64,000 nucleotides of DNA from contig OZ255821.1 of the NCBI GenBank assembly GCA_965277435.1, positions 186,001-250,000 on the forward strand, read 5' to 3'. This stretch comes from Bog-105 sp965277435. GTDB lineage: Bacteria; Acidobacteriota; Terriglobia; Bryobacterales; Bryobacteraceae. Positions 8,461 to 16,664 of this stretch are shown piece after piece. The notes under the pieces were generated by a model that searched no databases, was not told the origin of the DNA, and was given only the letters and a program-made list of their open reading frames with translations. Each line of letters begins with the position of its first letter. Position 1 is the stretch's first letter. A program made the position numbers and the translations under genes.

Positions 8461-8523
8461 TTACGAACCGAGGATAAATCTCAGGAGGTGGTGGACGAAG
8501 TCGATGATAACCGGTGTGTGCAT
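8461..8523 (-). CDS. Micro-ORF copy 1: 20-residue hydrophobic peptide
   Basis: Not a family I recognise. The minus strand reads MHTPVIIDFVHHLLRFILGS and stops with TAA. A second copy at 16578-16640 encodes the same peptide with five conservative changes (V10I, H12Q, L13V, L14V, F16L). Codon differences also include a synonymous Arg (AGA/CGC), a synonymous Gly and a TAA/TAG stop exchange, with no indels, which is the pattern of a translated sequence. AAGGA lies about 11 nt before the ATG, inside a hairpin loop. The peptide is apolar with a possible amphipathic helix over residues 5-18, two histidines and one arginine. It lies 90 nt downstream of the YSC84-like gene on the same strand and could share its transcript. 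Confidence reflects the two-copy comparison only. Confidence 0.6.
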   Translation of the reverse strand: MHTPVIIDFVHHLLRFILGS

Positions 8524-8547
8524 GTGCGATGAAGTTCCTTTCGCACA
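8523..8547 (-). promoter_or_regulatory. Leader hairpin holding the ribosome-binding site of micro-ORF copy 1
   Basis: On the mRNA strand the stem UGUGCGA / UCGCACA (7 perfect pairs) encloses the loop AAGGAACUUCA, which contains the Shine-Dalgarno sequence AAGGA. The 3' arm of the stem ends on the A of the AUG. The 25-nt hairpin is identical in copy 2 (16640-16664). Its position suggests control of translation initiation, for example by a protein, ion or antisense RNA binding the hairpin; this is inference. Confidence 0.65.
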
Positions 8548-8613
8548 CGAAGCTACCGGCGGGGGATGCGGGATGGGGCTCGTTACCGCTCGCAAGTCAA
8601 TGACTTTACACAC

Positions 8614-9312
8614 TTAACTTTTTTTCGACTTTTTGTCACTCGCAAATTCCTTGGCAACGGCGCTCACAAACGGGCGCGCCCTGACTGGCGCTGGTTGATT
8701 GCCTTCCAACACCTGCGGAAAGGGCACATTAGAGCTGTACATGGTTTTCGTGTCGGCATCGTTCTGGGTGAGCACCGTGCCGTCCAGATCGATGCCGGCG
8801 AATAAACCCCGGCTGCGAGAGTAGGTCAGGAACTCTGCATTCAACTTCCAGTCGGTACCAGCTTGGGCGTTGCATCCGACGGGTCCGGCGGAAGCGGCGG
8901 CGTCTGCGCCTAGTTTGACTTCGCCTTTAACATGTCCTGCAGACCTTGATTGTTCATGGCGATCATGACCAGATCAGTCGATTGCGCCCCGATCTGAAAC
9001 CCAAAGCTTCCGCCACTGAGCGCGACAAAGACGGGAGCGCTCCAGTGTTTTCCATTGCGGCACGTTGCCACACCTTGCCAATCTTGAGCGCCAACCGCAA
9101 AGGCAGCCTTCTTGAACCCGGGAATAACCACCACGCACGAAGCGCCAGACAGAATGCTTTGTGGAATGCCTTTTTCCGGCGAAGATTGAATCTCATTGAG
9201 AACATTTCGCCCGCTTTGGAGCCGCTGATCGAGCGTTGCTTTATCAGTAACCGCGTAGGCTGACAAGGACGTTAAAACGACTGCTGCACAAACGGCCTGT
9301 AAAGTTTTTCAC
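8614..9312 (-). pseudogene. YSC84/SYLF-type lipid-binding protein, frameshifted twice
   Basis: Secreted SYLF-domain protein (YSC84 type, binds phosphoinositides in eukaryotic members; bacterial role unclear). A GTG start at 9312 with AAGGAG upstream would give MKTLQAVCAAVVLTSLSAYA, a good signal peptide, but a run of five A (9305-9309) puts it out of frame; four A would restore it. The SYLF core runs on to ...GLQDMLKAK, where the frame hits a stop (8910). One base shift there continues into VKLGADAAASAGPVG, then LTYSRSRGLFAGIDLDG, exactly the family's C-terminal motifs, to the Lys-rich end at 8614. Both breaks are single-base, so either two recent mutations or sequencing indels. A TTG at 9266 could start an N-truncated form. 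Confidence 0.85.
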
Positions 9313-9402
9313 CTTGGGGAATCTCCTTTTCCACTTTCGAGTGTGCGGGATTCAGACAGGTGTGGATGTCAGGATTTGTTCGGCTTTGTCAGAGTCTGTA
9401 AG

Positions 9403-10308
9403 TCAGTTAGCAGCCTTCGCAGAGTGGCGTGCGAGTTCGTAGAGGGCTAGTTCGTGGTTGGCTCCGGCTTTGTCGTTTGCCTGGGAATACAGACGGCCCA
9501 GCGCGTAATGATACTCGGCTTTCGAAGGGTTGAGGGCGATAGCGCGTTTCAGACTATCGATGGCGAGAGCGTTTTGACCCAAGCCACGGAAAGCCTTGAA
9601 TAATTCGTTGAATGCCTGGTCCCAGCGATTGTCGATGAGAATAGATCGCTGAAGCATGTCGCGTGCCTGGGAGTAGTCGCCTTGTAAGTTGAAGTAAGTA
9701 GCGTAGTCAATCAGCGGCCAGGCGGAGGGCTTCTTCTGCTGAGTGTTGCGGCGCAAGCCTTCTTCGAAGTTCTCAACGGCCCTCGCGTTGTCGCCTGCGC
9801 CGGCATAAGCCAGTCCGAGGTTGTGATAGACCTTGACCGCAGCGGGATCTAACAGTTTTGCCTGACCGAGTTCATGGACAGCCTGGAGGTACGACCCGCG
9901 ATCGTAATAGATGCGGCCCAGTTCGTAATGGCTTTCGAAGGACTGAGGTGCAAGAGCGATGGCCCGCTGTAATTCACGAATCGCGAGATCACTGCGCCCG
10001 AGGATATTCAGGTCGAAGGCCAGAATTTTATGAGACTCGGCGAAGTTGTGGTTGAGAACGAGGCTGCGCGACAGCAGGGTCAAAGACTCGCCGAGGCGAT
10101 GCAGGCGAAAGTCGACATAGCCCAGTTGATAGAGCGCGCGCCAGGATTGAGGATGAGCCTCCAAGTAACTCGCGAGAGGGGCGGTGGCGTCTTGAAATTT
10201 GCCTTGTTCGATCAGAGATTCAAAATTGCGAACGGACTGCTCGTCATCGCTTTGAGCGAAGAGCGAAAGGCAAAACAGAAGACTAATGGCTGGTTTGCGC
10301 CAAGTCAT
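9403..10308 (-). CDS. Secreted TPR-repeat protein
   Basis: About 300 residues: signal peptide MTWRKPAISLLFCLSLFAQ, then tandem tetratricopeptide repeats almost to the end (for example ALYQLGYVDFRLHRLGESL, SHYELGRIYYDRGSYLQAV, VYHNLGLAYAGAGDNARAV, AEYHYALGRLYSQANDKAGA), each with the A8/G8/A20/P32-type pattern. TPR domains are protein-protein scaffolds. The chosen start at 10308 overlaps the stop of the upstream TPR gene by 26 bp; the ORF could extend to 10389 but would lose the signal peptide at its N-terminus. It is the last gene of the receptor-TPR-TPR unit (14962 to 9403) and probably interacts with the receptor system on the periplasmic side. Confidence 0.82.
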   Translation of the reverse strand: MTWRKPAISLLFCLSLFAQSDDEQSVRNFESLIEQGKFQDATAPLASYLEAHPQSWRALYQLGYVDFRLHRLGESLTLLSRSLVLNHNFAESHKILAFDLNILGRSDLAIRELQRAIALAPQSFESHYELGRIYYDRGSYLQAVHELGQAKLLDPAAVKVYHNLGLAYAGAGDNARAVENFEEGLRRNTQQKKPSAWPLIDYATYFNLQGDYSQARDMLQRSILIDNRWDQAFNELFKAFRGLGQNALAIDSLKRAIALNPSKAEYHYALGRLYSQANDKAGANHELALYELARHSAKAAN

Positions 10309-11443
10309 GTTTGGAATCCGTTTTGCTGGGTGCAAGCTCCCAAATGACTTTGTCGTCCGCGGCAGCACGTAATCGTCCGGCCGCATCAAACTCGGCTTTT
10401 GCCTCCGCGGGCTCTTTCAAGGCGGTGAGCACCAAGCCGAGCTGATAGTGAGCTTTCTGCGATTGCGGGGACAATTCGATGGCGCGCTTTAAGTCGTGCC
10501 GAGCGCTGATTAGCTGCCCGGACGAGCGTTCTGCCAGACCAAGGGCTAAATGGGCGCGGGCATGATCGGGACTGCGAAGAAGGACGGTGTGGAGTAAGTC
10601 GATACTTTTGGGATAGTCGCCATCCTGCTGGGCGAGTAAAGCGAGATAGTAATACGATTCAACCTGATCAGGCGCCGACTTGATGCTGTCTTGTAAGAGA
10701 GTCTTGGCTTGTTCGGTTTTGCCAGCTAAGAAGTAAGTAGTGCCAAGCGCGTAACTGATTTGCGCGTTCGAAGGATCGGCATTGAACAACTTCTGATAAA
10801 TCGCTATCGCTCCGGGCAAGTCACGATTTGCAATGCGGGCCGAACCCAGAGCATATAAAGTGCTGGCATCAGTAGATCGAATCTTGGCCACTCGTTCGAG
10901 ATAGCTATTGGCGTCTTTGATGAGGTCCATTTGCAAGCAGAGGACGCCTAGATCGTAGAGTATGGCCGGGTCGTCCGGGGCGGTTTGGTTTGCGCTGATC
11001 AAAAGGGCGAGTGCGCCCTCGCTGTTGCCGGACAAGTTTCTGGTGCGCGCCAGGGCGAGAGTAATGGCTGACTGGATGGGAACCATTTTGTGGGCGCTCT
11101 CTAGCAAGGTCAGCGCCTCGGGAAGCTGGTGTTGGGCGATGAGTACGTTGGCTAGAGTAAGTCGGGTGCCGGCCAGTGCGGGGGTCAACTGAAGAGCTTT
11201 GCGCAGATGGAGTTCGGCGTCGCGAAGGCGTCCCTGCTGAAAATCGATAGAGCCTAACAGGCTGTAGTCAAGCGCTGTCGGCTGATGGGCTAGTGCCGCG
11301 AGAAGAATGTTGCGGGCTTGATTGAAAGAGCCTGCTTGAAACAGATCAAGAGCGCTCTTGAAGGCGGCGTCCTGGGGACGCACTGAAAGGGTCAGCAGCG
11401 CGTAGCAACAAACGATAAGACAAAGGCCTCTGAAAGGACGCAC
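10283..11443 (-). CDS. Secreted TPR-repeat protein
   Basis: A 386-residue protein with a signal peptide (MRPFRGLCLIVCCYALLTLS) and about nine tandem TPRs covering residues 25-360, e.g. LDYSLLGSIDFQQGRLRDAE, ILYDLGVLCLQMDLIKDAN, ISYALGTTYFLAGKTEQAK, ESYYYLALLAQQDGDYPKS and KAHYQLGLVLTALKEPAEA. The cysteines at positions 8, 12 and 13 lie inside the leader, and no clear lipobox follows. It begins 3 bp after the stop of the Oar-like receptor gene and overlaps the next TPR gene, so the three are one operon. In Acidobacteria this combination often accompanies a membrane regulator such as the divergent gene at 15191. The partner of the TPR surface is unknown. Confidence 0.85.
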   Translation of the reverse strand: MRPFRGLCLIVCCYALLTLSVRPQDAAFKSALDLFQAGSFNQARNILLAALAHQPTALDYSLLGSIDFQQGRLRDAELHLRKALQLTPALAGTRLTLANVLIAQHQLPEALTLLESAHKMVPIQSAITLALARTRNLSGNSEGALALLISANQTAPDDPAILYDLGVLCLQMDLIKDANSYLERVAKIRSTDASTLYALGSARIANRDLPGAIAIYQKLFNADPSNAQISYALGTTYFLAGKTEQAKTLLQDSIKSAPDQVESYYYLALLAQQDGDYPKSIDLLHTVLLRSPDHARAHLALGLAERSSGQLISARHDLKRAIELSPQSQKAHYQLGLVLTALKEPAEAKAEFDAAGRLRAAADDKVIWELAPSKTDSKHDLAQTSH

Positions 11444-11446
11444 GTA

Positions 11447-14400
11447 TCAGAAAGTGATTTTAGTATAGACCTGGATCGCCCGGGGCAAATTGCTCTGCCC
11501 GCCGACTGATCCGAAGTTAGGGCCGTCGCTCAGATTGGTGTCCGGGTCAGCCCATTGGTGGCGGTTTAACAGGTTAGCGGCGTTTCCTCCCAGGCGCAAG
11601 GTGACGCGCTCTTTGTAGATCGGGAAATCTTTGAAGAGGGAAACACTTTCGTTGTAGTTGGCCCAACCGCGCAGTACGGAATCGAGGCGTCCTTCGTTAC
11701 CGAGAGTGCCCGCAGCGGGCGTGGTGAATACGTTGGAAGACATGTAGCGGCTATTAACGATATCGAAATTGTTGTTGTTGGTGTTGAGGTAGCCGTTGAC
11801 ATTAGGGACACGATCAGGAAGCGCACCGGTATTGAAGAGAACGCCGGAATAGGGGTTTGCGCCGTAGTAAATGCCGAGTGGGCGGCCGTTTTCGTAGCGA
11901 AGATTGCCTGCAACCTGCCAGCCGCCGAGTATCCAATTCGTAATACCGCCGCGATTCAAAAACTGACGGCCGGGACCAAAGGGCAGTGAGTAGTAAAACG
12001 TTACGGTAACAACGTTGGGCACGTTATCAGCCGAAACAGCCTTAGTGGGGAGATAGGTGCTGATCGGACTAGCGCCACCGAAGCCGCTGTTAAGCCCGGA
12101 CTCAGCGCCGTTATTGAAGAGCTTCGAATAAACCCAGCCAGCGGTTAGCTGGAGCCCATCGCTGAAGCGTTTGTTGGCGGTTAGTTGGAAAGAATTGTAA
12201 GTGCTCCAACCGTTAGCTCCGTTAAATTGTGGAACGGATAGAAACTGCGGATAGGGTCGCAGGGCTTGGGCGACAGTGCCGGTAAAGCCCGGGTAAGGCG
12301 CAGGAAATCCGTTAGCGGCGGGAGTGCCAATCGTGGCCGAAAGCTGGCTCAAAGGATACTGCTGCAAAATGCCGGGGTTGTTCTGGTTGAGATCGCTCAT
12401 TTGTGGCGGCGAGATGAGGCGTGTGCCGTGATTGGCGACGTAGGCGGCGTCGATCAGCAAACTACTCGTAACTTGTTGCTGGATGGAGAAGGTCCAATTC
12501 TGGAAGCGCGGCAGCGTGACGCCTTTGGGATTCATGTACAAAACGTTGGTTCCGTTCGTGAGCGTGGGGCTGATCTGCGGCGGCAGTTGAACGGCGGATT
12601 GCGGGAAGCCGCTGTCAAGAGAAAAGACGGCCGTTTTTCCGTTGGTCTGGTCCGTAACCGTCGGATTGGTGCTGAAGCCGTAATTCGAGTTAGCTTGAAA
12701 GCCGTTCATGGTGACAGGGGCATAGTAGATGCCGTAGCCTCCGCGCAGGACTGTTTTGTCGGTGGCCCGATAGGCGAACCCGAAGCGCGGTCCATAGGTA
12801 TCGGCTTGGAGATCCTCGAACGTGTTGTCATGACCATTCAAGCCAGCGAAGGCGAGCGCGCCGAGACGGCCCCCTGCGCCGGGATTGGGCAGGTTGGGAT
12901 CGAACGAGGAGAACTGGTTATGCCGCTCGGTGCGAGGGAATTGCAGATCGAAGCGGAAGCCGAAACTTAAGGTGAGTTTGTCGGTGACTTTCCAATCGTC
13001 GTTTATCCAAGGGGCGAAGTAAGGCCGGCGGTAATCGGAAAACGAAGGAATGGAGAAGCCCGCGGAATTGACTTGGCCGAGCAGAAATGAAGCATACGGG
13101 TCGCCAGTATTCGCGATCTGCCCGCCACTTGGGTTGAAAGCGCCGGTATTGGCAGCGTGGAACGTAAAGGAACCTGCATCGCCTATGAAGTTGCCGGTGA
13201 ACCATCGCTCCCAGCGGTATTCAAAGCCGACTTTGACGGTATGCTTGCCGATGATCTTGGTGGTGTCGTCGAGGAACTGCCAGCGGTCGGTACCCTGCAG
13301 GTCGCCGGTTCCGTTGACGCCGAAATTGGTGTAAAGTTTATCGAAATTGATGTTCGGGAACCCGCCCAGATCCGCGTAGGGAATACCGGTGATTCCGACT
13401 TTCGAAGCCCAGCCCTTATCGACGATGGTCGGGTAGGTGTCGGGCAGCACCCAGCGATCGTACGAAGCGACGAAGTGAGTGAAGAAGGTCGGGCTGATGA
13501 CATCCGTTAACTGGGCGTGGGCGGTGTGGGTCGAAATATCCTGCATGCGCGGATGCCCGATGGGGCCGCCACAGCCGCCGATGTTATTGCAATCGAGTTC
13601 TCTGGGGCGGTCGTCGTAGTTGTAGGTAAGAGTAAAGCGGATGTTATCGGTGATGTTGTGATCGATGCGGGTCAGGACCGTTTCGGCGTTCAGGAAGCTC
13701 TGAGAAGGGCCGAGCAGATAGTTATTGAATGCGCCGGAAGTGAAAGGGGCGGGCAGATAGGACTGAATGTTTTGCGCCACACGACTTTGTTGAGCAATGG
13801 GAATCTTGTTACCGGGAAATGGGTCGCGGACGGTAACACCGCTAGGTCCGCCACAGGTGGAGGCATCGCGACCGGTGGCAGGATTAAAGATTTCGCCGCT
13901 CAGAACCGGACGACCACACCCGTCAACGCCGAGCGACTGGTTGGTGAGGGATTGTGAGAAGTCGCCAGCGCGCACCTGGCTATCGGCGACGGTGCCGAGA
14001 CCGCTGCCCGCTCCCGCATTCGTGTATTTGAACCGGTCGTAGTTGAAGAAGAAGAAAGTTTTCTTGCGGCCGTTGTAGACCTTCGGAATGATGATGGGGC
14101 CGCCTAACGTAAAGCCGTACTGATTTTGCCGGACAGGCGGACGGAGGGGAGCAATTTCGCCGCGTGCCTGGAGTTTGTCGTTATCGAAGTACTCGTAGAC
14201 TTCGCCGTGATAGTCGGAGGTGCCGCTCTTGGTTGTATATTCGACAAAGCCACCGCTGGTATGGCCGTATTGGGCGCTGAACGTGTTATCGATGATGCGG
14301 GCTTCCTGGATGGATTCGTAAGGAGCGGAGCGTTCCTGGGTGCCGTTGTGGCCGCTGACCTCACCGTAAGAAGCGCCGTCGAGGAAGTTTTCAAAGTCGC

Positions 14401-14962
14401 TGCGCTGGCCGCCGTTGATGCGTGCACCGAACGCGCTATTGGGATAAATGTTGCCCTGGGTAGGCGCGACAAAGGTGGGGAAGGTTAAGAGCTGAGCTTC
14501 GGGGACGCGGTTTTCGCCCGCCATAACGGCAGGCAAGGAGGCATAGAAACGCTGGTCGACCGAAGCCGACATCTGGGGATTGTCGGTATTTAACTGCTGC
14601 GCTTCGGCATTGACCTCAACCGATTGCTTGACCTCGCCGACTTGTAGAGCAACATCTTCGCGGAAAGTTTGACCGGAGGCAAGATTGATGCTAGTAGCTC
14701 GGAAGGCTTTAAAGCCCTGAAGGGAGACAGCAACTCCATAAGTCCCGATGATCAAGGGAGGCGTGCTGTAGTTGCCATCGGACGAAGTCTTCAGAGTAGT
14801 GACGACGCCGGTATTGGTGTCGGTGATTTCAACTACTGCGCTGGCGACAGGCGCACCTTGCGGGTCGGTGACCAGCCCGGTGATGATGCCGCGATCGGCT
14901 TGGCCGAACAAATTCGAAACAAAGATGGATACAGCAACGAGAACCAGATTTCTGATCTTCAT
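11447..14962 (-). CDS. Oar-like TonB-dependent receptor with carboxypeptidase-regulatory-like domain
   Basis: An outer-membrane protein of about 1170 residues. Signal peptide MKIRNLVLVAVSIFVSNLFG; then a CarboxypepD-reg-like beta-sandwich (GLVTDPQGAPVASAVVEITDTNTG..., characteristic TDPQGAPV), a plug-like region (SGGFVEYTTKSGTSDYHGEVYEY, typical 'TKSG...HG'), and a long beta-barrel with periodic aromatic strands ending in the terminal strand VYTKITF, whose last Phe is the BAM signal. No obvious TonB box was identified. Met at 14962 is preferred over 15010 because it gives the signal peptide. Such proteins import large or hydrophobic compounds, or act in adhesion (Oar of Myxococcus). It heads an operon with two TPR proteins and faces the regulator at 15191. 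Confidence 0.9.
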   Translation of the reverse strand: MKIRNLVLVAVSIFVSNLFGQADRGIITGLVTDPQGAPVASAVVEITDTNTGVVTTLKTSSDGNYSTPPLIIGTYGVAVSLQGFKAFRATSINLASGQTFREDVALQVGEVKQSVEVNAEAQQLNTDNPQMSASVDQRFYASLPAVMAGENRVPEAQLLTFPTFVAPTQGNIYPNSAFGARINGGQRSDFENFLDGASYGEVSGHNGTQERSAPYESIQEARIIDNTFSAQYGHTSGGFVEYTTKSGTSDYHGEVYEYFDNDKLQARGEIAPLRPPVRQNQYGFTLGGPIIIPKVYNGRKKTFFFFNYDRFKYTNAGAGSGLGTVADSQVRAGDFSQSLTNQSLGVDGCGRPVLSGEIFNPATGRDASTCGGPSGVTVRDPFPGNKIPIAQQSRVAQNIQSYLPAPFTSGAFNNYLLGPSQSFLNAETVLTRIDHNITDNIRFTLTYNYDDRPRELDCNNIGGCGGPIGHPRMQDISTHTAHAQLTDVISPTFFTHFVASYDRWVLPDTYPTIVDKGWASKVGITGIPYADLGGFPNINFDKLYTNFGVNGTGDLQGTDRWQFLDDTTKIIGKHTVKVGFEYRWERWFTGNFIGDAGSFTFHAANTGAFNPSGGQIANTGDPYASFLLGQVNSAGFSIPSFSDYRRPYFAPWINDDWKVTDKLTLSFGFRFDLQFPRTERHNQFSSFDPNLPNPGAGGRLGALAFAGLNGHDNTFEDLQADTYGPRFGFAYRATDKTVLRGGYGIYYAPVTMNGFQANSNYGFSTNPTVTDQTNGKTAVFSLDSGFPQSAVQLPPQISPTLTNGTNVLYMNPKGVTLPRFQNWTFSIQQQVTSSLLIDAAYVANHGTRLISPPQMSDLNQNNPGILQQYPLSQLSATIGTPAANGFPAPYPGFTGTVAQALRPYPQFLSVPQFNGANGWSTYNSFQLTANKRFSDGLQLTAGWVYSKLFNNGAESGLNSGFGGASPISTYLPTKAVSADNVPNVVTVTFYYSLPFGPGRQFLNRGGITNWILGGWQVAGNLRYENGRPLGIYYGANPYSGVLFNTGALPDRVPNVNGYLNTNNNNFDIVNSRYMSSNVFTTPAAGTLGNEGRLDSVLRGWANYNESVSLFKDFPIYKERVTLRLGGNAANLLNRHQWADPDTNLSDGPNFGSVGGQSNLPRAIQVYTKITF

Positions 14963-15174
14963 GGATCGAGCCAGACGACTCCCTTTCGAAAAGCTTTTGA
15001 GCGAGATCAAACTTTCGATTGACTTGCGCCTAGTCTGTTTTGTTTAGGGGAATAAAACAAGCCTGTTGACCGTTACCTAACGGTTACGAGTGCGGCTAAG
15101 TTACTGCAGAGATTGAACGTGCCTAGCGGAGCGAAGGCGGCTGCGGGCGGGCGCGGATGCCGTTTCAAGTCGGA

Positions 15175-15180
15175 TATAAT
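15175..15180 (+). promoter_or_regulatory. Candidate -10 box for the membrane regulator
   Basis: A perfect TATAAT lies 10 nt before the preferred ATG at 15191. If used, transcription would begin at or within a few bases of the start codon, giving a leaderless mRNA. No convincing -35 hexamer is seen 17 bp upstream. Confidence 0.4.
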
Positions 15181-15190
15181 CTGCAATCAA

Positions 15191-16504
15191 ATGCAGGGGA
15201 TCGAGAGTTGGACGCCTGAGGAAAAGCGCGAGGCTTTAGCACGGGCGCTGGGTAGCCGGACATTTGCCAGGTCGGAGCAGCTAAGGTCGTTTCTGCGGTA
15301 TGTGTGCGAGGCCGAATTTGATGGAAAGAACTCGCAGCTCACCGAATATGTGATCGGCGTAGAGGTTCTGCACCGGCCGGTAAACTACTCGCCGAGCGAA
15401 GATTCTTCTGTGCGAACCCGCGCCTACGAGTTGCGGCAGAAGCTGGAGAAGCTGTATGCGAGCGAGCTACCGAACGAACCCGTACAAATTGTGATTCCGA
15501 AAGGAGCGTATGCGCCGCACTTCACGCGGACACCGTTGCTGCCCGGGCCATCGGCAGACCCGCCAGAGCTCGCTGAGCGGGACATAGTCCTACCAAGTGG
15601 CCCGCCGGCTCGGAGGAAATTCTCGTGGCGCGGTGGTACGTTGCTTCTGGCCATATCGGTGGTGGCCGCGAGTGTGGGAGCTGTTTTGGCACTGACGTTT
15701 AGCCATACCGGGCTGAGCCGGGTTGATCCAATAGTGGCGGAGGCCTGGAGTCCGTTTGCGAAGCGGAATGACACGGTTTTGTTGATTCCGGCTACACCGC
15801 TTTATCTCGTGTTGGGGCCGGCAACGCACCGGGCGTTCCATACAGCGACTTATCCGGCGCCTGCGGAAGCTTACGCATTATTCCGGGAGCACAGGCCGCT
15901 GGAACCGGATGCCCGACTGGGCATGATCTTCACTAACGATGCCTTGGGGGTGGGCAGCATGAATGCCGTGTTGCTCGCTTCCGATGCGATTAAAGCGATG
16001 GGCGCGTCCCCCCAAATTCTACCGGAGCGTCAAGCCATCATGTCGGTTCTGCATGGCCGTGACGCAATTTTGTTTGGGGCTCCGGTAGATAGCCAGGCGA
16101 TCACGGAAATCCTGGACAAGACTCCGTTGAGCGTGGCGTACGACGAAGGCGAACGCGAATTTGTAATTAAGGATCGCGTTTCGGGACGGAGCATGACGCC
16201 CGAGAAGGATTCGAAAGGCGATTTTCATTCCGTTTACGGATTGGTAACGGTGTTAAATACTCGCGAGTCGGACCGCGGACGACTGGGGATGGTGGTTTTC
16301 TCGGGAATCACGTCGGTCGGGACGCATGGCGCGGCCGAATATTTTACGTCGCCGCGGTCGTTGCACGCGCTGCGAGGAATATTTGCCCGGGAAGGGATTC
16401 ATGGATTCCCAGCCGCGTATCAGGTGGTGGTGAAATGCCGGTTTGAAAATATGTTGCTGGTGTCGGCAGAGTACAGCTTCCACCGGGTGTTACGGCGGGA
16501 ATAA
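15191..16504 (+). CDS. Membrane-anchored regulator-like protein of Acidobacteria type
   Basis: About 437 residues. The N-terminal 110 residues (…ARSEQLRSFLRYVCEAEF, LTEYVIGVEVLHRP, DSSVRTRAYELRQKLEKLY, IVIPKGAYAPHF) match a domain that recurs at the N-terminus of many Acidobacteria proteins and is thought to bind DNA; I cannot name its Pfam family with certainty. One membrane helix follows (about residues 149-170) and then a domain of about 260 residues on the far side, probably sensory. The ORF can start at 15113, but ATG 15191 removes a poorly conserved stretch and follows a TATAAT. The gene is divergent from the Oar-like receptor, 228 bp away, implying control of that operon in a one-component transmembrane manner (inference). 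Confidence 0.7.
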   Translation: MQGIESWTPEEKREALARALGSRTFARSEQLRSFLRYVCEAEFDGKNSQLTEYVIGVEVLHRPVNYSPSEDSSVRTRAYELRQKLEKLYASELPNEPVQIVIPKGAYAPHFTRTPLLPGPSADPPELAERDIVLPSGPPARRKFSWRGGTLLLAISVVAASVGAVLALTFSHTGLSRVDPIVAEAWSPFAKRNDTVLLIPATPLYLVLGPATHRAFHTATYPAPAEAYALFREHRPLEPDARLGMIFTNDALGVGSMNAVLLASDAIKAMGASPQILPERQAIMSVLHGRDAILFGAPVDSQAITEILDKTPLSVAYDEGEREFVIKDRVSGRSMTPEKDSKGDFHSVYGLVTVLNTRESDRGRLGMVVFSGITSVGTHGAAEYFTSPRSLHALRGIFAREGIHGFPAAYQVVVKCRFENMLLVSAEYSFHRVLRRE

Positions 16505-16525
16505 ACAAGTGAAGGCAAAATTGAA

Positions 16526-16557
16526 TGAGGCGATCACAAGGGCAAGTGAGCGCCTCA
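16526..16557. repeat. Conserved hairpin behind micro-ORF copy 2
   Basis: Inverted repeat TGAGGCG / CGCCTCA, 20 nt after the stop of micro-ORF copy 2 on the minus strand. The loop shares the order CTCACTTG-CC with the copy 1 loop (8409-8441). No T-run follows. Confidence 0.68.
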
Positions 16558-16577
16558 CTTAATAATTCAGAGCCCGT

Positions 16578-16640
16578 CTACGAGCCGAGGATAAGGCGGA
16601 CGACCTGGTGAATGAAGTCGATGATAACCGGTGTGTGCAT
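16578..16640 (-). CDS. Micro-ORF copy 2: 20-residue hydrophobic peptide
   Basis: The minus strand reads MHTPVIIDFIHQVVRLILGS then TAG. The first nine codons are identical to copy 1 and the remaining differences are conservative or synonymous. The 29 bases before the ATG are identical to copy 1, including the hairpin-borne AAGGA. Like copy 1 it sits immediately behind, and convergent with, a plus-strand gene (the regulator ending at 16504). No longer gene on the minus strand overlaps it convincingly. The product could be a small membrane peptide, a regulatory leader peptide or a type I toxin; the sequence alone does not decide. Confidence 0.6.
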   Translation of the reverse strand: MHTPVIIDFIHQVVRLILGS

Positions 16641-16664
16641 GTGCGATGAAGTTCCTTTCGCACA
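16640..16664 (-). promoter_or_regulatory. Leader hairpin holding the ribosome-binding site of micro-ORF copy 2
   Basis: Same 25-nt hairpin as at 8523-8547, without a single difference: 7-bp stem UGUGCGA / UCGCACA and loop AAGGAACUUCA with the Shine-Dalgarno sequence. Confidence 0.65.

Noticed and set aside
8429..8617. 62-codon plus-strand ORF across the micro-ORF region
   Set aside because: It is not preserved in the second copy of the element, whereas the minus-strand 20-codon frame is.
8614..9312. Programmed frameshifting in the YSC84-like gene
   Set aside because: Neither site has a slippery heptamer with a downstream structure, and two separate shifts in one gene would be needed; mutation or sequence error is simpler.
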